DNA from: JBOFLG01 sp051657745
GTDB lineage: Bacteria; Actinomycetota; Actinomycetes; Actinomycetales; Dermatophilaceae
Length of the DNA stretch: 13,010 bases
Direction of reading: 5' to 3'
NCBI GenBank assembly: GCA_051657745.1
Contig: JBOFLG010000047.1
Location: forward strand, 1-13,010
Position numbers and translations under genes: made by a program
The notes under the pieces: model-generated
The model's database searches: none
Told to the model about the DNA's origin: nothing
Seen by the model: the letters and a program-made list of their open reading frames with translations, nothing else
Shown: in pieces, positions 1 through 7,568 of the stretch
Position numbering within the stretch: the first letter of the stretch is position 1
How the letters are laid out: each line of letters begins with the position of its first letter

Positions 1-75
1 CTGCGCCAACGCCGCGACCACCACCGCGAGCTGCTCACGCAACTCAGCAACAACCACAGACTCCCCAGGCACCAC
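1..75 (-). CDS. Partial N-terminal reading frame at the left edge, unidentified
   Basis: A minus-strand frame runs off the left edge. An in-frame TGA at 99-97 limits it upstream, so translation could begin at either of two GTG codons (75-73 or 72-70). The 25 visible residues contain an amphipathic stretch, VAELREQLAVVVAALAQ, with a heptad-like pattern suggesting a coiled coil. Codon choice (GTT, GCT, TCT, TTG, CGT) is clearly more T-ending than in any other gene of the window, which hints at a transferred or mobile gene. N-terminal coiled coils of this look occur in IS66-type transposases and in several actinobacterial proteins, but nothing here proves that. No convincing ribosome binding site is visible. 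Only the edge is seen, so the family is left open. Confidence 0.3.
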   Translation of the reverse strand, partial: MVPGESVVVAELREQLAVVVAALAQ

Positions 76-455
76 CCCATCATCACCACCAACAAGTCAA
101 GACCAAACCGCCACGCCGTGGGGAACCTGACCAGTTACCGTGCGATGTGACATCAGACGGCCGTCCTCAACTGGTCCTGTGGTCGACGGTGAGCGTCGTC
201 GAAGGTACGCCGTCACGAATGGCGCGTCACCGCCCGAGGGTTCAGCAATTCCGTCACCCGCTCGCCGATCAAGCAATATCTCTCTCACCTCGTGTCAGAC
301 GGTATCCACGGGCGCTGAACAGGGCAACCGAGGAAACGCTTGGTTCTCGTCGATGCCCTGGCCAACGCCGTCGCGCCCTCCGGTGGCGATCGACGTGCGC
401 CGGAAGCCTGCGTGACCTGATGTCTGGCGCGCCCACCCGGCCATACGCTGCCGGC
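76..455. other. Intergenic stretch upstream of glycerol kinase
   Basis: About 380 bases lie between the left-edge frame and glpK. Open frames cross it on both strands, but their predicted proteins are Arg/Pro/Ser-rich, start without a ribosome binding site and resemble no family I know. I therefore treat it as non-coding. Base composition is less G/C-biased than in the neighbouring genes. It should contain the glpK promoter, of which only a -10-like hexamer close to the start codon is visible. No terminator, tRNA or repeat array was seen. Confidence 0.5.
444..449 (+). promoter_or_regulatory. Candidate -10 element for a leaderless glpK transcript
   Basis: TACGCT fits the actinobacterial -10 pattern TAnnnT and ends 6 nt before the glpK ATG at 456. 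Transcription would then start at or within a base or two of the start codon. No SD sequence precedes this ATG, which agrees with leaderless translation. No good -35 hexamer is visible at 16-18 bp spacing (421-426 reads TGTCTG). Confidence 0.35.
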
Positions 456-1982
456 ATGGCGGACTTCATCGGCGCGGTCGACCAGGGCACCACGAGCACC
501 CGGTTCATGGTGTTCGACCACGACGGGCGCGAGGTGGCCCGGCATCAACTCGAACATCAGCAGGTACTGCCCCGGGCCGGCTGGGTCGAGCACAACCCGA
601 TCGAGATCTGGGAGCGGACCCAGACCGTCATCGGCACCGCGCTGGCCGGAGCCAGCCTTACCAGCAGCGACCTCGCCGCGATCGGCGTGACGAACCAGCG
701 GGAGACCGCGATCGTCTGGGACCGCCGCACCGGCCGGCCGTGGCACAACGCCATTGTCTGGCAGGACACCCGCACCGCCGCCATCGCCGCAGCCCTGGAC
801 GCCGACGGCCGCGGCGACGTCATCCGGGAGCGGGCGGGCCTGCCGCCGGCCGCCTACTTCAGCGCGGGCAAGGTGCAGTGGCTGCTGGAGAACGTCGATG
901 GGCTCCGGGATGCCGCCGAGCGCGGCGACGCGCTGTTCGGCACCCCGGACACCTGGGTTGTCTGGAACCTCACCGGCGGCCCGGATGGCGGGGTCCACGC
1001 CACCGATGTCACCAACGCCAGCCGCACGATGCTGATGGATCTGCGCACCCTGACCTGGGATGACGAACTGCTCGGCTGCTTCGGCATCCCCCGCGCGATG
1101 CTGCCGCGCATCCACCCGAGCAGCGACCCCGAGGCGTACGGCCGCACCACCGGCCAGCGCGGCATCCACCCGGTGCCGATCGCCGGGGTGCTCGGCGACC
1201 AGCAGGCAGCCATGGTCGGGCAGGTGTGCTTCGCACCCGGAGAGGCGAAGAACACCTACGGCACCGGCAACTTCCTGCTCCTCAACACCGGCTCCGACCT
1301 GGTGCGCAGCGACAACGGACTGGTGACCACGGTGGCGTACCAGCTCGGCGACGCCGCCCCGGTGTATGCCCTGGAGGGGTCCATCGCGGTCACCGGGAGC
1401 GCGGTGCAGTGGCTGCGCGACCAACTCGGCATCATCAGCGGCGCGGCCGAGGTGGAGACCCTCGCGGCCTCGGTCGAAGACACCGCTGGCAGCTACTTCG
1501 TGCCCGCGTTCAGCGGCCTGTTCGCGCCATACTGGCGCAGCGACGCCCGCGGCGCCATCGTCGGCCTGTCCCGGTTCACCACCAACGCCCACCTGGCCCG
1601 CGCAACCCTGGAGGCGATCTGCTACCAGAGCCGCGACGTGGTGCTGGCGATGGAGGCCGACTCCGGCGTCGAGACGACCTGCCTCAAGGTCGACGGCGGC
1701 GTCACCGCCAACCGACTGTGTATGCAGCTCCAGGCCGACGTGCTCGGCGTGCCGGTGAGCCGGCCGGTGGTGGCCGAGACCACCGCCCTGGGCGCGGCCT
1801 ACGCGGCCGGGCTGGCCACCGGCTTCTGGAGCGGCACCGACGAACTACGCCAGAAGTGGGCCGAGGACGAGCGCTGGGAGCCGCAGTGGTCCGAGCCGCA
1901 ACGCCGCCATGGGTACGCCGGGTGGCGCAAGGCGGTGCAGCGCACCCTCGACTGGGTGGATGACGACGAGCTCACGGAGTGA
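456..1982 (+). CDS. glpK: Glycerol kinase
   Basis: The product transfers phosphate from ATP to glycerol, giving sn-glycerol 3-phosphate, in the cytoplasm; it is a FGGY-family kinase. It has 508 residues, the usual GlpK length. Visible family features are the N-terminal phosphate-binding strand-turn with VDQGTTSTR (residues 8-16), the glycerol-site region NQRETAIVWD (80-89), GDQQAAMVGQ (247-256) carrying the catalytic-base Asp248, the second FGGY signature around FVPAFSGLFAPYW (348-360), and the C-terminal VDGGVTAN ATPase element (412-419). The frame stays open upstream to 147, but only the ATG at 456 gives the canonical GlpK N-terminus. No glpF, glpD or glpR is visible next to it, so it appears to be a lone gene. 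It converges on the serine hydrolase gene with a 35-bp gap. The identification is very secure; substrate exclusivity within FGGY is inferred from the overall match. Confidence 0.97.
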   Translation: MADFIGAVDQGTTSTRFMVFDHDGREVARHQLEHQQVLPRAGWVEHNPIEIWERTQTVIGTALAGASLTSSDLAAIGVTNQRETAIVWDRRTGRPWHNAIVWQDTRTAAIAAALDADGRGDVIRERAGLPPAAYFSAGKVQWLLENVDGLRDAAERGDALFGTPDTWVVWNLTGGPDGGVHATDVTNASRTMLMDLRTLTWDDELLGCFGIPRAMLPRIHPSSDPEAYGRTTGQRGIHPVPIAGVLGDQQAAMVGQVCFAPGEAKNTYGTGNFLLLNTGSDLVRSDNGLVTTVAYQLGDAAPVYALEGSIAVTGSAVQWLRDQLGIISGAAEVETLAASVEDTAGSYFVPAFSGLFAPYWRSDARGAIVGLSRFTTNAHLARATLEAICYQSRDVVLAMEADSGVETTCLKVDGGVTANRLCMQLQADVLGVPVSRPVVAETTALGAAYAAGLATGFWSGTDELRQKWAEDERWEPQWSEPQRRHGYAGWRKAVQRTLDWVDDDELTE

Positions 1983-1996
1983 CCGGCGGGCTCGTC
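1965..1996 (+). terminator. Possible stem-loop over the glpK stop codon
   Basis: GACGAGC at 1965-1971 is the perfect inverse complement of GCTCGTC at 1990-1996, enclosing the glpK stop codon. A second overlapping inverted pair is CCGGCG (1983-1988) with CGCCGG (2000-2005). There is no T-run, as expected at this GC content. These hairpins could end transcription between the convergent genes, but GC-rich DNA produces such pairs often. Confidence 0.25.
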
Positions 1997-2003
1997 GCAC
2001 GCC

Positions 2004-2040
2004 GGGCTGGCCAGCGGTCAGGCCAACGGGCTGGCCAGCG
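2004..2040. repeat. Direct repeat of the serine hydrolase gene tail across its stop codon
   Basis: GGGCTGGCCAGCG occurs at 2004-2016 and again at 2028-2040, 24 bp apart. The copy at 2028-2040 encodes the C-terminal Ala-Leu-Ala-Ser-Pro of the minus-strand hydrolase. The other lies just past its stop codon (2018-2020). The core GCTGGCCAGC is itself a perfect 10-bp palindrome, so part of the match may reflect that. Confidence 0.55.
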
Positions 2041-2962
2041 CGTCGTGGCAGATGCCGGCAACCCGCGAGATGGTCTGGCGGCCGTACCGAAACCCCGACG
2101 GACTGACCGACAGGATGCCGAGCACGTACTCGCGCCCGCCGCCCGACACCCATCCGGTCGAGTTGAGGTGGTAACCCGCCGGCATTGGCCCCCACCCGTT
2201 CTTGGCGGCCACGTACACGTCGTCACTCTCCGGGGCGAACACCCCCCAGCGTTGCGCGGCGACGACCTCGGACATCATGAATCGGGCGATCGTGCGCCGG
2301 CCACCGTCGAGCACGGCGTCGGAGTCGAGCACCGCGTCGACCATCCGGTCGAGGTCCCCGGGCACGGTGCGCCAGTGCCCCCACCAGCCGGCGTCGATCT
2401 CGGTGCGGGTCATCCCGGCCAGGCCGGCCACCCGGCGCACCTCGCCGCGCCCGACCTGGGCGAGCAGGGCCTCGGTCGCGGCGTTGTCGCTGCGGGTAAT
2501 CATCCGCTCGGCGAGGTCGCGCTGTCGGTCGGTGAGTTGCGTGCCGTCCTCTTGCCCGAGCCGCAGCACGGTGGTGAGGATCAGCACCTTGATCGTGCTA
2601 TAGCACAGGCCTTCGTCCGCGCGGTACCGGAAGATCTGGCCGCGGTCGAGGTCGACCAGCTCCAGGCCGAGCGTGCCACCGCGCTCGTCGAGGTACCGCG
2701 TGAGCCGCTCGGTGAGACCGGGGGCCTCGACCACCACGGGCTCGACCGGCCGCGGGGTCGGAGCGGCCGGGCTCACCGGGCTGCTGGTACCAATCTCGGT
2801 CGGGGATGACGGTGGCCGCACCGCGGCGCCCACCACGGTCGGTCGGGGCTGGTCGGCGACGAGGAGCCGCACGCCTGAACCGATCATCCCGAGACCGAGC
2901 GCTGCACCGGCGCCGAGGAGCAACCCACGCCGCGGGACCCCTGCGGGAGGTTCGTGCGTCAT
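2018..2962 (-). CDS. Exported class A beta-lactamase-like serine hydrolase
   Basis: A 314-residue penicillin-binding-protein/class A beta-lactamase-fold protein. The N-terminus has a twin arginine followed by a hydrophobic stretch (RRGLLLGAGAALGLGM, residues 11-26), a plausible Tat signal or membrane anchor, then a Pro/Ser/Thr-rich linker to about residue 80. Catalytic motifs are in the right order and spacing: STIK at 122-125 (Ser nucleophile and Lys), SDN at 158-160, and KNG at 254-256 in place of KTG. The omega-loop ExxLN motif carrying the deacylating Glu of true class A enzymes is not visible; the equivalent stretch contains TEIDAGWWGHW followed by TVPGDL. It may thus act slowly on beta-lactams or on other wall substrates. 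The DUF2332 gene ends 65 bp upstream on the same strand, so co-transcription is possible. Fold is confident, substrate unknown. Confidence 0.88.
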   Translation of the reverse strand: MTHEPPAGVPRRGLLLGAGAALGLGMIGSGVRLLVADQPRPTVVGAAVRPPSSPTEIGTSSPVSPAAPTPRPVEPVVVEAPGLTERLTRYLDERGGTLGLELVDLDRGQIFRYRADEGLCYSTIKVLILTTVLRLGQEDGTQLTDRQRDLAERMITRSDNAATEALLAQVGRGEVRRVAGLAGMTRTEIDAGWWGHWRTVPGDLDRMVDAVLDSDAVLDGGRRTIARFMMSEVVAAQRWGVFAPESDDVYVAAKNGWGPMPAGYHLNSTGWVSGGGREYVLGILSVSPSGFRYGRQTISRVAGICHDALASPLA

Positions 2963-3027
2963 CCGCTACTCGGCGACAGACCACACCGTCGCGGCCCCTG
3001 CTGGCTCACCCGAGCATGATAGGCGGC

Positions 3028-4068
3028 TTACCGACGCAGCAGAACCGGCGGACCGTGGTGGTCGCAGACCGCGACCACCGCACCGTCGACCTCGAGCTGA
3101 GGCGGGCGGTCGTCATTGGGGCCGGGCGGGGCGCCCGATGCCCACGGGTGCTCGAGCGCCAGGTGGGTGAGCGGCATCCTGCGCCGTGCCGTGTCGACCA
3201 GGTCCGCGACGGCCGCGGTTTCCGCTGCGGGCCAGTACAACCGGGTCACGGACTGCCAGACCACGGTGAGCACGCCGTCCTGGACCGGTTCGGCGAGTCG
3301 GCGCGCCAGCCACTCCGCGGCCGGCGCGCGATCGACAACGGCCGGCTCCGAGCGGGCGACGTCGAGCGCGGCGGTGAGCCGGGCGTGCCGCTCGATCATC
3401 CACGGCCAGACGAAAGAACGGAGGTGCTGCCCGCCCGCCTCGGTGGCGATGTCGACGGGCGAGAGGTCGCACCCCCGACGCTCCACCACGCGAAACCTCT
3501 CCGGCACGAATCCCGCTGCGCCACAGCCGGTAACGTGCAGCTGCGTATCACGCGGGCCGGCCGACCACCCGTCTCCCGAGAAGCGGTATCGGTCCACGAG
3601 CAGGCCGAGCCCACCGGACGCGCCCGGCTCGAGCAGTCGGATGCGGCGGAGCCCGGTGCGGCGCACGGCATCCGCGAGACCGACCAGCAGCGCGACAGCA
3701 CGTCCCGGCTCGTTGGTCTGCAGCGGAGCCTGGAGCGCGGCGTGCAACTCATCGACGTGCGCGGCGAGCACCGGGCGGAACGACGCCCATGCGTCGCGTG
3801 GCTCGAAGTCACCCCCGAGGCACGGGTACCACCCGACCAAGTGCGGCGCCTCACCGCGGAGCACCAGCCGGAACAGGCCAGCGAGCAGCCGCAGGTGGGG
3901 GAACTCGCGTGGGTCGGCGTGGTGCCACCCGTGAAACACCTCTCGGGTCGTGCCGCCGGCGTCCCAGTCGTCGGCCATCTCGGCCAGCAGCGCGCCGTAG
4001 AGGTGGTCACGATGCCCGAACTGCCGGCGCATCCGCTCCGCGAACGTCTCGCCGCCGAACCCAGCCAT
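3028..4068 (-). CDS. DUF2332 family protein
   Basis: A 346-residue cytoplasmic protein of the DUF2332 family, whose biochemical function is not established. Family hallmarks seen are the N-terminal region with FGHRDHLYGALLAEMADDW (17-35), LLEPGASGGLGLLVDRYRF (145-163), the RRGCDLSPVD segment (197-206), VWPWMIERHARL (220-231) and VWQSVTRLYW (270-279). The GASGGLGLL stretch resembles a glycine-rich methyltransferase motif I, so SAM-dependent activity is a reasonable but unproven guess. The frame is open further upstream, but that extension would run into the divergent aminopeptidase gene and has no family similarity. The ATG at 4068 gives the usual length and sits 8 nt after a TACCCT -10-like hexamer. 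It lies 65 bp before the serine hydrolase gene on the same strand. Confidence 0.88.
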   Translation of the reverse strand: MAGFGGETFAERMRRQFGHRDHLYGALLAEMADDWDAGGTTREVFHGWHHADPREFPHLRLLAGLFRLVLRGEAPHLVGWYPCLGGDFEPRDAWASFRPVLAAHVDELHAALQAPLQTNEPGRAVALLVGLADAVRRTGLRRIRLLEPGASGGLGLLVDRYRFSGDGWSAGPRDTQLHVTGCGAAGFVPERFRVVERRGCDLSPVDIATEAGGQHLRSFVWPWMIERHARLTAALDVARSEPAVVDRAPAAEWLARRLAEPVQDGVLTVVWQSVTRLYWPAAETAAVADLVDTARRRMPLTHLALEHPWASGAPPGPNDDRPPQLEVDGAVVAVCDHHGPPVLLRR

Positions 4069-4076
4069 GCGACGAG

Positions 4077-4082
4077 AGGGTA
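4077..4082 (-). promoter_or_regulatory. Candidate -10 for the DUF2332 gene
   Basis: On the minus strand TACCCT (TAnnnT pattern) ends 8 nt before the DUF2332 ATG at 4068, which would give a leaderless or nearly leaderless transcript. The divergent gene starts at 4115, so both promoters must share or overlap this 46-bp space and the first codons of each other's genes. Confidence 0.35.
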
Positions 4083-4114
4083 ATGGCGCCGCAGCGTCGT
4101 GCGAGCATGGGCCA

Positions 4115-5602
4115 GTGAGCGAGGAGCAGCAGCAGGCCGACAACCGCGCCCGGCCGACCACGGAGGAGTTCCGCGCGTTCGTCCGGGACGGCTGGGCGCC
4201 GCGGCGACCGGCTGTGACCGAGCCGGCGGCGGTGGCACCGTTCGCCGCCGCCCGGCGCGCGGCCCTCTCCGCGAACCACCTCGGTGAACGACTCGTCATC
4301 CCGGCCGGCGGGCTCCGGGTGCGCAGCAACGACACCGACTACGCCTTCCGCCCGCATACCGCGTTCGCCTACCTCACCGGCCTCGGCGCCGACCGCGAGC
4401 CCGATGCCGCACTCGTGCTCGAGCCGGTCGGCGATGGGCATGACCCAGTGCTCTACGTCCGTCCGCTCGCCGACCGGGACAGCGACGAGTTCTTCGCCAA
4501 CCCGCGGACCGGCGAGTTCTGGGTGGGCGCCCGGCCGACCCTGGCCGACTACGAACTCGAACTCGGGCTCACGGCACGCCATCTCGACGAGTTCGAGGCT
4601 GCCGTGGCCAAGGACGCCGGCGAGGTGACCGTGCGCGTCATCCGGGATGCCGACCACGAGCTGACCACCCGCCTCGACGCCGCTCGGGTCGAGAACGGCG
4701 CTGTCGAGGCCGGCCTGGTGGAGGCCGACACCGCACTCGCCCACGAGGTGTCGGTGCAGCGAATGTGCAAAGACGAGTACGAGGTCGAGCAGCTCCGCGC
4801 CGCGGTGGCGGCCACCCAGGTGGGGTTCGAGGCGGTGATCGCCGCGCTCCCGGACGCGGTGGCGGTGGGCCGCGGCGAACGCTGGCTCGAGGGCACGTTC
4901 GGGCGGCAGGCTCGACATCTGGGCAACGGCGTCGGGTACGACTCGATCTGTGCCGCAGGCGATCACGCCACCACGCTGCACTGGGTGCGCAACACCGGTG
5001 AGGTGCGCCCGGGTGAGGTGGTGCTGATCGACGCCGGTGTGGAGGTCGACAGTCTCTACACCGCCGACATCACCCGCACCCTCCCGGTCGACGGTACGTT
5101 CACCACCGCTCAGCGCGAGGTGTACGACGCGGTGGTGGCCGCGCAGGAGGCGGGGATGGCTGCGGCCCGTCCCGGCAACCGGTTCTCCGACATCCACCAC
5201 GCCGCCATCACCGTGATCGCCGAGCACCTGCACCGCTGGGGTCTGCTCCCGGACGGCGTCTCGGTCGAGCAGACCCTCGACCCCGAGCACGGTCAGTACC
5301 ACCGCCGCTGGATGGTGCACGGCACGTCGCACCATCTCGGCCTCGACGTGCACGACTGTGCGCTGGCCACCCGTGCGGAGTACTCGGATGCCGAGTTGCG
5401 GCCCGGGATGGTGCTCACCGTGGAGCCGGGGCTGTATTTCAAGGCCGACGACCTCCGAGCGCCAGCACGGTTCCGCGGCATCGGAATCCGCATCGAGGAC
5501 GACGTCCTGATCACCGAGAGCGGCCACCAGAACCTCTCGGTGGGGATGCCGCGCGCGGCGGTCGACGTCGAGGCGTGGATCGCCCGGATCCAGGCCCGCT
5601 AA
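4115..5602 (+). CDS. pepP: Xaa-Pro aminopeptidase, M24B family
   Basis: A 495-residue metallopeptidase that removes an N-terminal residue preceding proline. The N-terminal creatinase-like domain (about 25-205, including FRPHTAFAYLTGL) precedes the pita-bread catalytic domain. All five dinuclear metal ligands can be placed, counted from the GTG start: Asp306 in VLIDAGVE, Asp318 in YTADITRT, His406 in HGTSHHLGLDVHD, Glu437 in LTVEPGLY and Glu461 in GIRIEDDV. The GTG at 4115 is chosen because the only upstream in-frame ATG (4067) overlaps the start codon of the divergent DUF2332 gene and adds an unconserved 16 residues. No clear SD is present. The length matches actinobacterial PepP proteins. 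It converges on the stress-protein gene across 63 bp. Confidence 0.94.
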   Translation: MSEEQQQADNRARPTTEEFRAFVRDGWAPRRPAVTEPAAVAPFAAARRAALSANHLGERLVIPAGGLRVRSNDTDYAFRPHTAFAYLTGLGADREPDAALVLEPVGDGHDPVLYVRPLADRDSDEFFANPRTGEFWVGARPTLADYELELGLTARHLDEFEAAVAKDAGEVTVRVIRDADHELTTRLDAARVENGAVEAGLVEADTALAHEVSVQRMCKDEYEVEQLRAAVAATQVGFEAVIAALPDAVAVGRGERWLEGTFGRQARHLGNGVGYDSICAAGDHATTLHWVRNTGEVRPGEVVLIDAGVEVDSLYTADITRTLPVDGTFTTAQREVYDAVVAAQEAGMAAARPGNRFSDIHHAAITVIAEHLHRWGLLPDGVSVEQTLDPEHGQYHRRWMVHGTSHHLGLDVHDCALATRAEYSDAELRPGMVLTVEPGLYFKADDLRAPARFRGIGIRIEDDVLITESGHQNLSVGMPRAAVDVEAWIARIQAR

Positions 5603-5665
5603 GCCCGCGGGAGTCCGAGGCTCAGGCCGACGACGGGGAAGTCGATGACGGGGCGAGCGACGACG

Positions 5666-6208
5666 TCATCCGGCCCGCCCAGTCTCCTGGGCGCGACGCA
5701 CCTGCTCCTGGGCCGCCCGCATCGGGTCGAGCTGGGCGAGCAGTTCGCGCCCGCGTTGGGCGTGCTTGTGCTCGCAGAGCACCTCGTACTTCGCCGCGAC
5801 CACCTGGCTTACCGAGGTGAAGTCGCGTTGCCCCCGGGTCGCCGCGTACCCCACCGCGCCCCAAATCGCGCCGAACACCGCACCGAAGGCGACGGTGCCG
5901 AGCACGCTGACCACGTTGAAGCCGCTCGGGTCGAACAACGCGAAGATGAGGCCGACGAAGAGACCGAGCCACACCCCGGACAGCGCACCGGCGCCGATGA
6001 CGCGGGCCCAGGTCAGCCGGCCGGTCACCCGCTCGACCTGTTTGAGGTCGGTGCCGACAATCATCACGTCCTGCACCGGGAACCCGTGGTCGGACAGGTA
6101 GTCGACCGCTTTCTGCGCGTCGGCGTAGGTGTCGTGGACGCAAAGCGACATCGGGTACTCGAGGGAGAGCGCGGCTCGCAGCCCGGGCCGCATCGGCTGG
6201 GAGGTCAT
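5666..6208 (-). CDS. Small membrane protein with a general stress protein 17M-like domain
   Basis: A 180-residue protein. Residues 18-60 resemble the general stress protein 17M-like fold (SLCVHDTYADAQKAVDYLSD, then HGFPVQDVMIVG and TDLKQVERV). After a short TGRLTWARV link come two glycine-rich hydrophobic segments, about 70-92 and 98-122, suggesting two membrane helices or a glycine-zipper hairpin. A charged C-terminal tail follows (140-180). Such proteins are widespread in actinobacteria and linked to stress by annotation only; their molecular role is unknown. The ATG at 6208 is chosen because it sits 6 nt after a GATACT -10-like hexamer and excludes an unconserved 30-residue extension. A later internal Met at residue 20 is an alternative start. 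Confidence 0.85.
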   Translation of the reverse strand: MTSQPMRPGLRAALSLEYPMSLCVHDTYADAQKAVDYLSDHGFPVQDVMIVGTDLKQVERVTGRLTWARVIGAGALSGVWLGLFVGLIFALFDPSGFNVVSVLGTVAFGAVFGAIWGAVGYAATRGQRDFTSVSQVVAAKYEVLCEHKHAQRGRELLAQLDPMRAAQEQVRRAQETGRAG

Positions 6209-6214
6209 GGCATC

Positions 6215-6220
6215 AGTATC
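6215..6220 (-). promoter_or_regulatory. Candidate -10 for the stress-protein gene
   Basis: On the minus strand GATACT matches five of six bases of TATACT and ends 6 nt upstream of the ATG at 6208. This is the same near-zero leader arrangement as for glpK and the DUF2332 gene. No SD and no good -35 are visible. Confidence 0.35.
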
Positions 6221-6371
6221 CCATCGCGACCCGACCACTCCCATCCTGGCGGGGGCGGATGACGGACCCCGGTCAACCCACTCGCTCGCGAGTATCACCG
6301 GGGCGGCTGGGACACCTACGAGGAGTTCCTCGGCCGACCGGCCGCGCCGACCTCTCGTGACCGCTCCGAGG

Positions 6372-7568
6372 TCAGCGGAGGGCGAACTCTTCGAGGAGGC
6401 GGCGGCCGATGATCAACTTCTGGATCTCGGCGGTGCCCTCGCCGATCAGCAACATCGGCGCTTCCCGGTATAGCCGCTCGATCTCGTACTCCTTGCTGTA
6501 GCCGTACCCGCCGTGGATGCGGAAGCTCTGCCCTACGACGTCGGCACAGTTCTCTGCGGCGAGGTACTTCGCCATCCCCGCCTCCAGGTCGTTGCGGTGG
6601 CCGGCGTCCTTCAGCCGCGCAGCCTTGACCATCACCTGGTGACTCGCCTCGACCTTGGTCGCCATATCGGCGAGCCGGAACAGAATGCCCTGATGCTCGG
6701 CGATCTTTTTGCCGAACGTCTCCCGCTGCTGCGCGTACGCGATCCCCAGCTCGAACGCCCGCATCGCCACCCCACACGCCCGAGCCGCGACGTTGACCCG
6801 CCCCACCTCCACACCGTCCATCATCTGGTAGAAGCCCCGGCCCGGCACCCCTCCGAGCACCTGGGCGTCGGTACTGCGGTGACCCTCGAGCAGGAGCTCG
6901 GTGGTGTCGACGCCCTTGTAGCCCATCTTCTCGATCTTCCCGGGAACGGTGACGCCCTGCGCGGTCTCGCCGAACCCGGGCTCCTTGTCGACGAGGAACG
7001 CCGTCATGGCGCGGTACGGGCTCTCGCTCTCCCCCAGATCGGTCCGCACCAACACCGCCACGAGGTTTGCCGAGCCCCCGTTGGTCAGCCACATCTTCTG
7101 ACCGGTCACGCTCCATCCGTCGCCATCGCGCACTGCCTTCGACCGGATCGCAGCCACGTCACTGCCCATTCCCGGCTCGCTCATCGAGAACGCCCCCCGC
7201 ACTTCACCGGTCGCCATCCGCGGCAGGTACCGCTGCCGCTGTTCCTCGGTGCCGTGCTGGAGCAGCAGCCACGCGACGATGAAGTGGGTGTTGATGATGC
7301 CGCTCACCGACATCCACCCCCGCGCGATCTCCTCGACGACGAGTGCGTAGGTAAGCAGCGACTCACCGAGCCCGCCGTACTCCTCGGGGATCATCAGCCC
7401 GAAGATCCCCATCTCCGTCATCGCCTCGACGATCTCGGTCGGGTACTCGTCGGCGTGCTCGAGTGCGGTGGCCACCGGCAGGATCTGCTCGTCGACGAAC
7501 TCGCGCACGAGCTTCAGCAGGTCGTGCTGGTCCTCGGTGAGGCCGTCGGTGGTGAGGAGTCGGGACAC
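6372..7568 (-). CDS. Acyl-CoA dehydrogenase
   Basis: A 398-residue FAD-dependent flavoenzyme that forms the 2,3-trans double bond in an acyl-CoA and passes electrons to electron-transfer flavoprotein. Family features are the N-terminal helical domain with MIPEEYGGLG (59-68), the first signature AFSMSEPGMGSDVAAI (126-141) contacting flavin and substrate, WLTNGGSANL (160-169), QRETFGKKIAEHQG (281-294), and the C-terminal catalytic region ending in LIGEGTAEIQ (374-383), where Glu377 is the predicted base. Chain-length specificity cannot be read reliably; the pattern is like short/branched-chain or glutaryl-type members. It starts with GTG at 7568; a weak GAAGG lies about 12 nt upstream. No ETF or enoyl-CoA hydratase gene is adjacent. 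It is divergent from the P450 gene across a repeat-filled gap. Confidence 0.95.
   Translation of the reverse strand: MSRLLTTDGLTEDQHDLLKLVREFVDEQILPVATALEHADEYPTEIVEAMTEMGIFGLMIPEEYGGLGESLLTYALVVEEIARGWMSVSGIINTHFIVAWLLLQHGTEEQRQRYLPRMATGEVRGAFSMSEPGMGSDVAAIRSKAVRDGDGWSVTGQKMWLTNGGSANLVAVLVRTDLGESESPYRAMTAFLVDKEPGFGETAQGVTVPGKIEKMGYKGVDTTELLLEGHRSTDAQVLGGVPGRGFYQMMDGVEVGRVNVAARACGVAMRAFELGIAYAQQRETFGKKIAEHQGILFRLADMATKVEASHQVMVKAARLKDAGHRNDLEAGMAKYLAAENCADVVGQSFRIHGGYGYSKEYEIERLYREAPMLLIGEGTAEIQKLIIGRRLLEEFALR

Noticed and set aside
285..1592. 435-codon open frame antisense to glycerol kinase
   Set aside because: It is a shadow of a G/C-ending coding frame; the predicted protein is low-complexity Ala/Gly/Arg/Val without any domain, whereas the plus strand encodes a textbook GlpK.
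4069..4335. 89-residue N-terminal extension of the DUF2332 protein
   Set aside because: It would overlap the divergent aminopeptidase gene and encodes Arg/Ala/Ser-rich sequence outside the family's conserved start.
4007..5527. 506-codon open frame antisense to the aminopeptidase
   Set aside because: The sense strand carries all five M24 metal ligands. The antisense protein has no family resemblance and would also cover the start of the DUF2332 gene.
5603..5665. Terminator between the aminopeptidase and stress-protein genes
   Set aside because: Only short palindromes such as CCCGCGGG are present; no stem long enough to be called a terminator.
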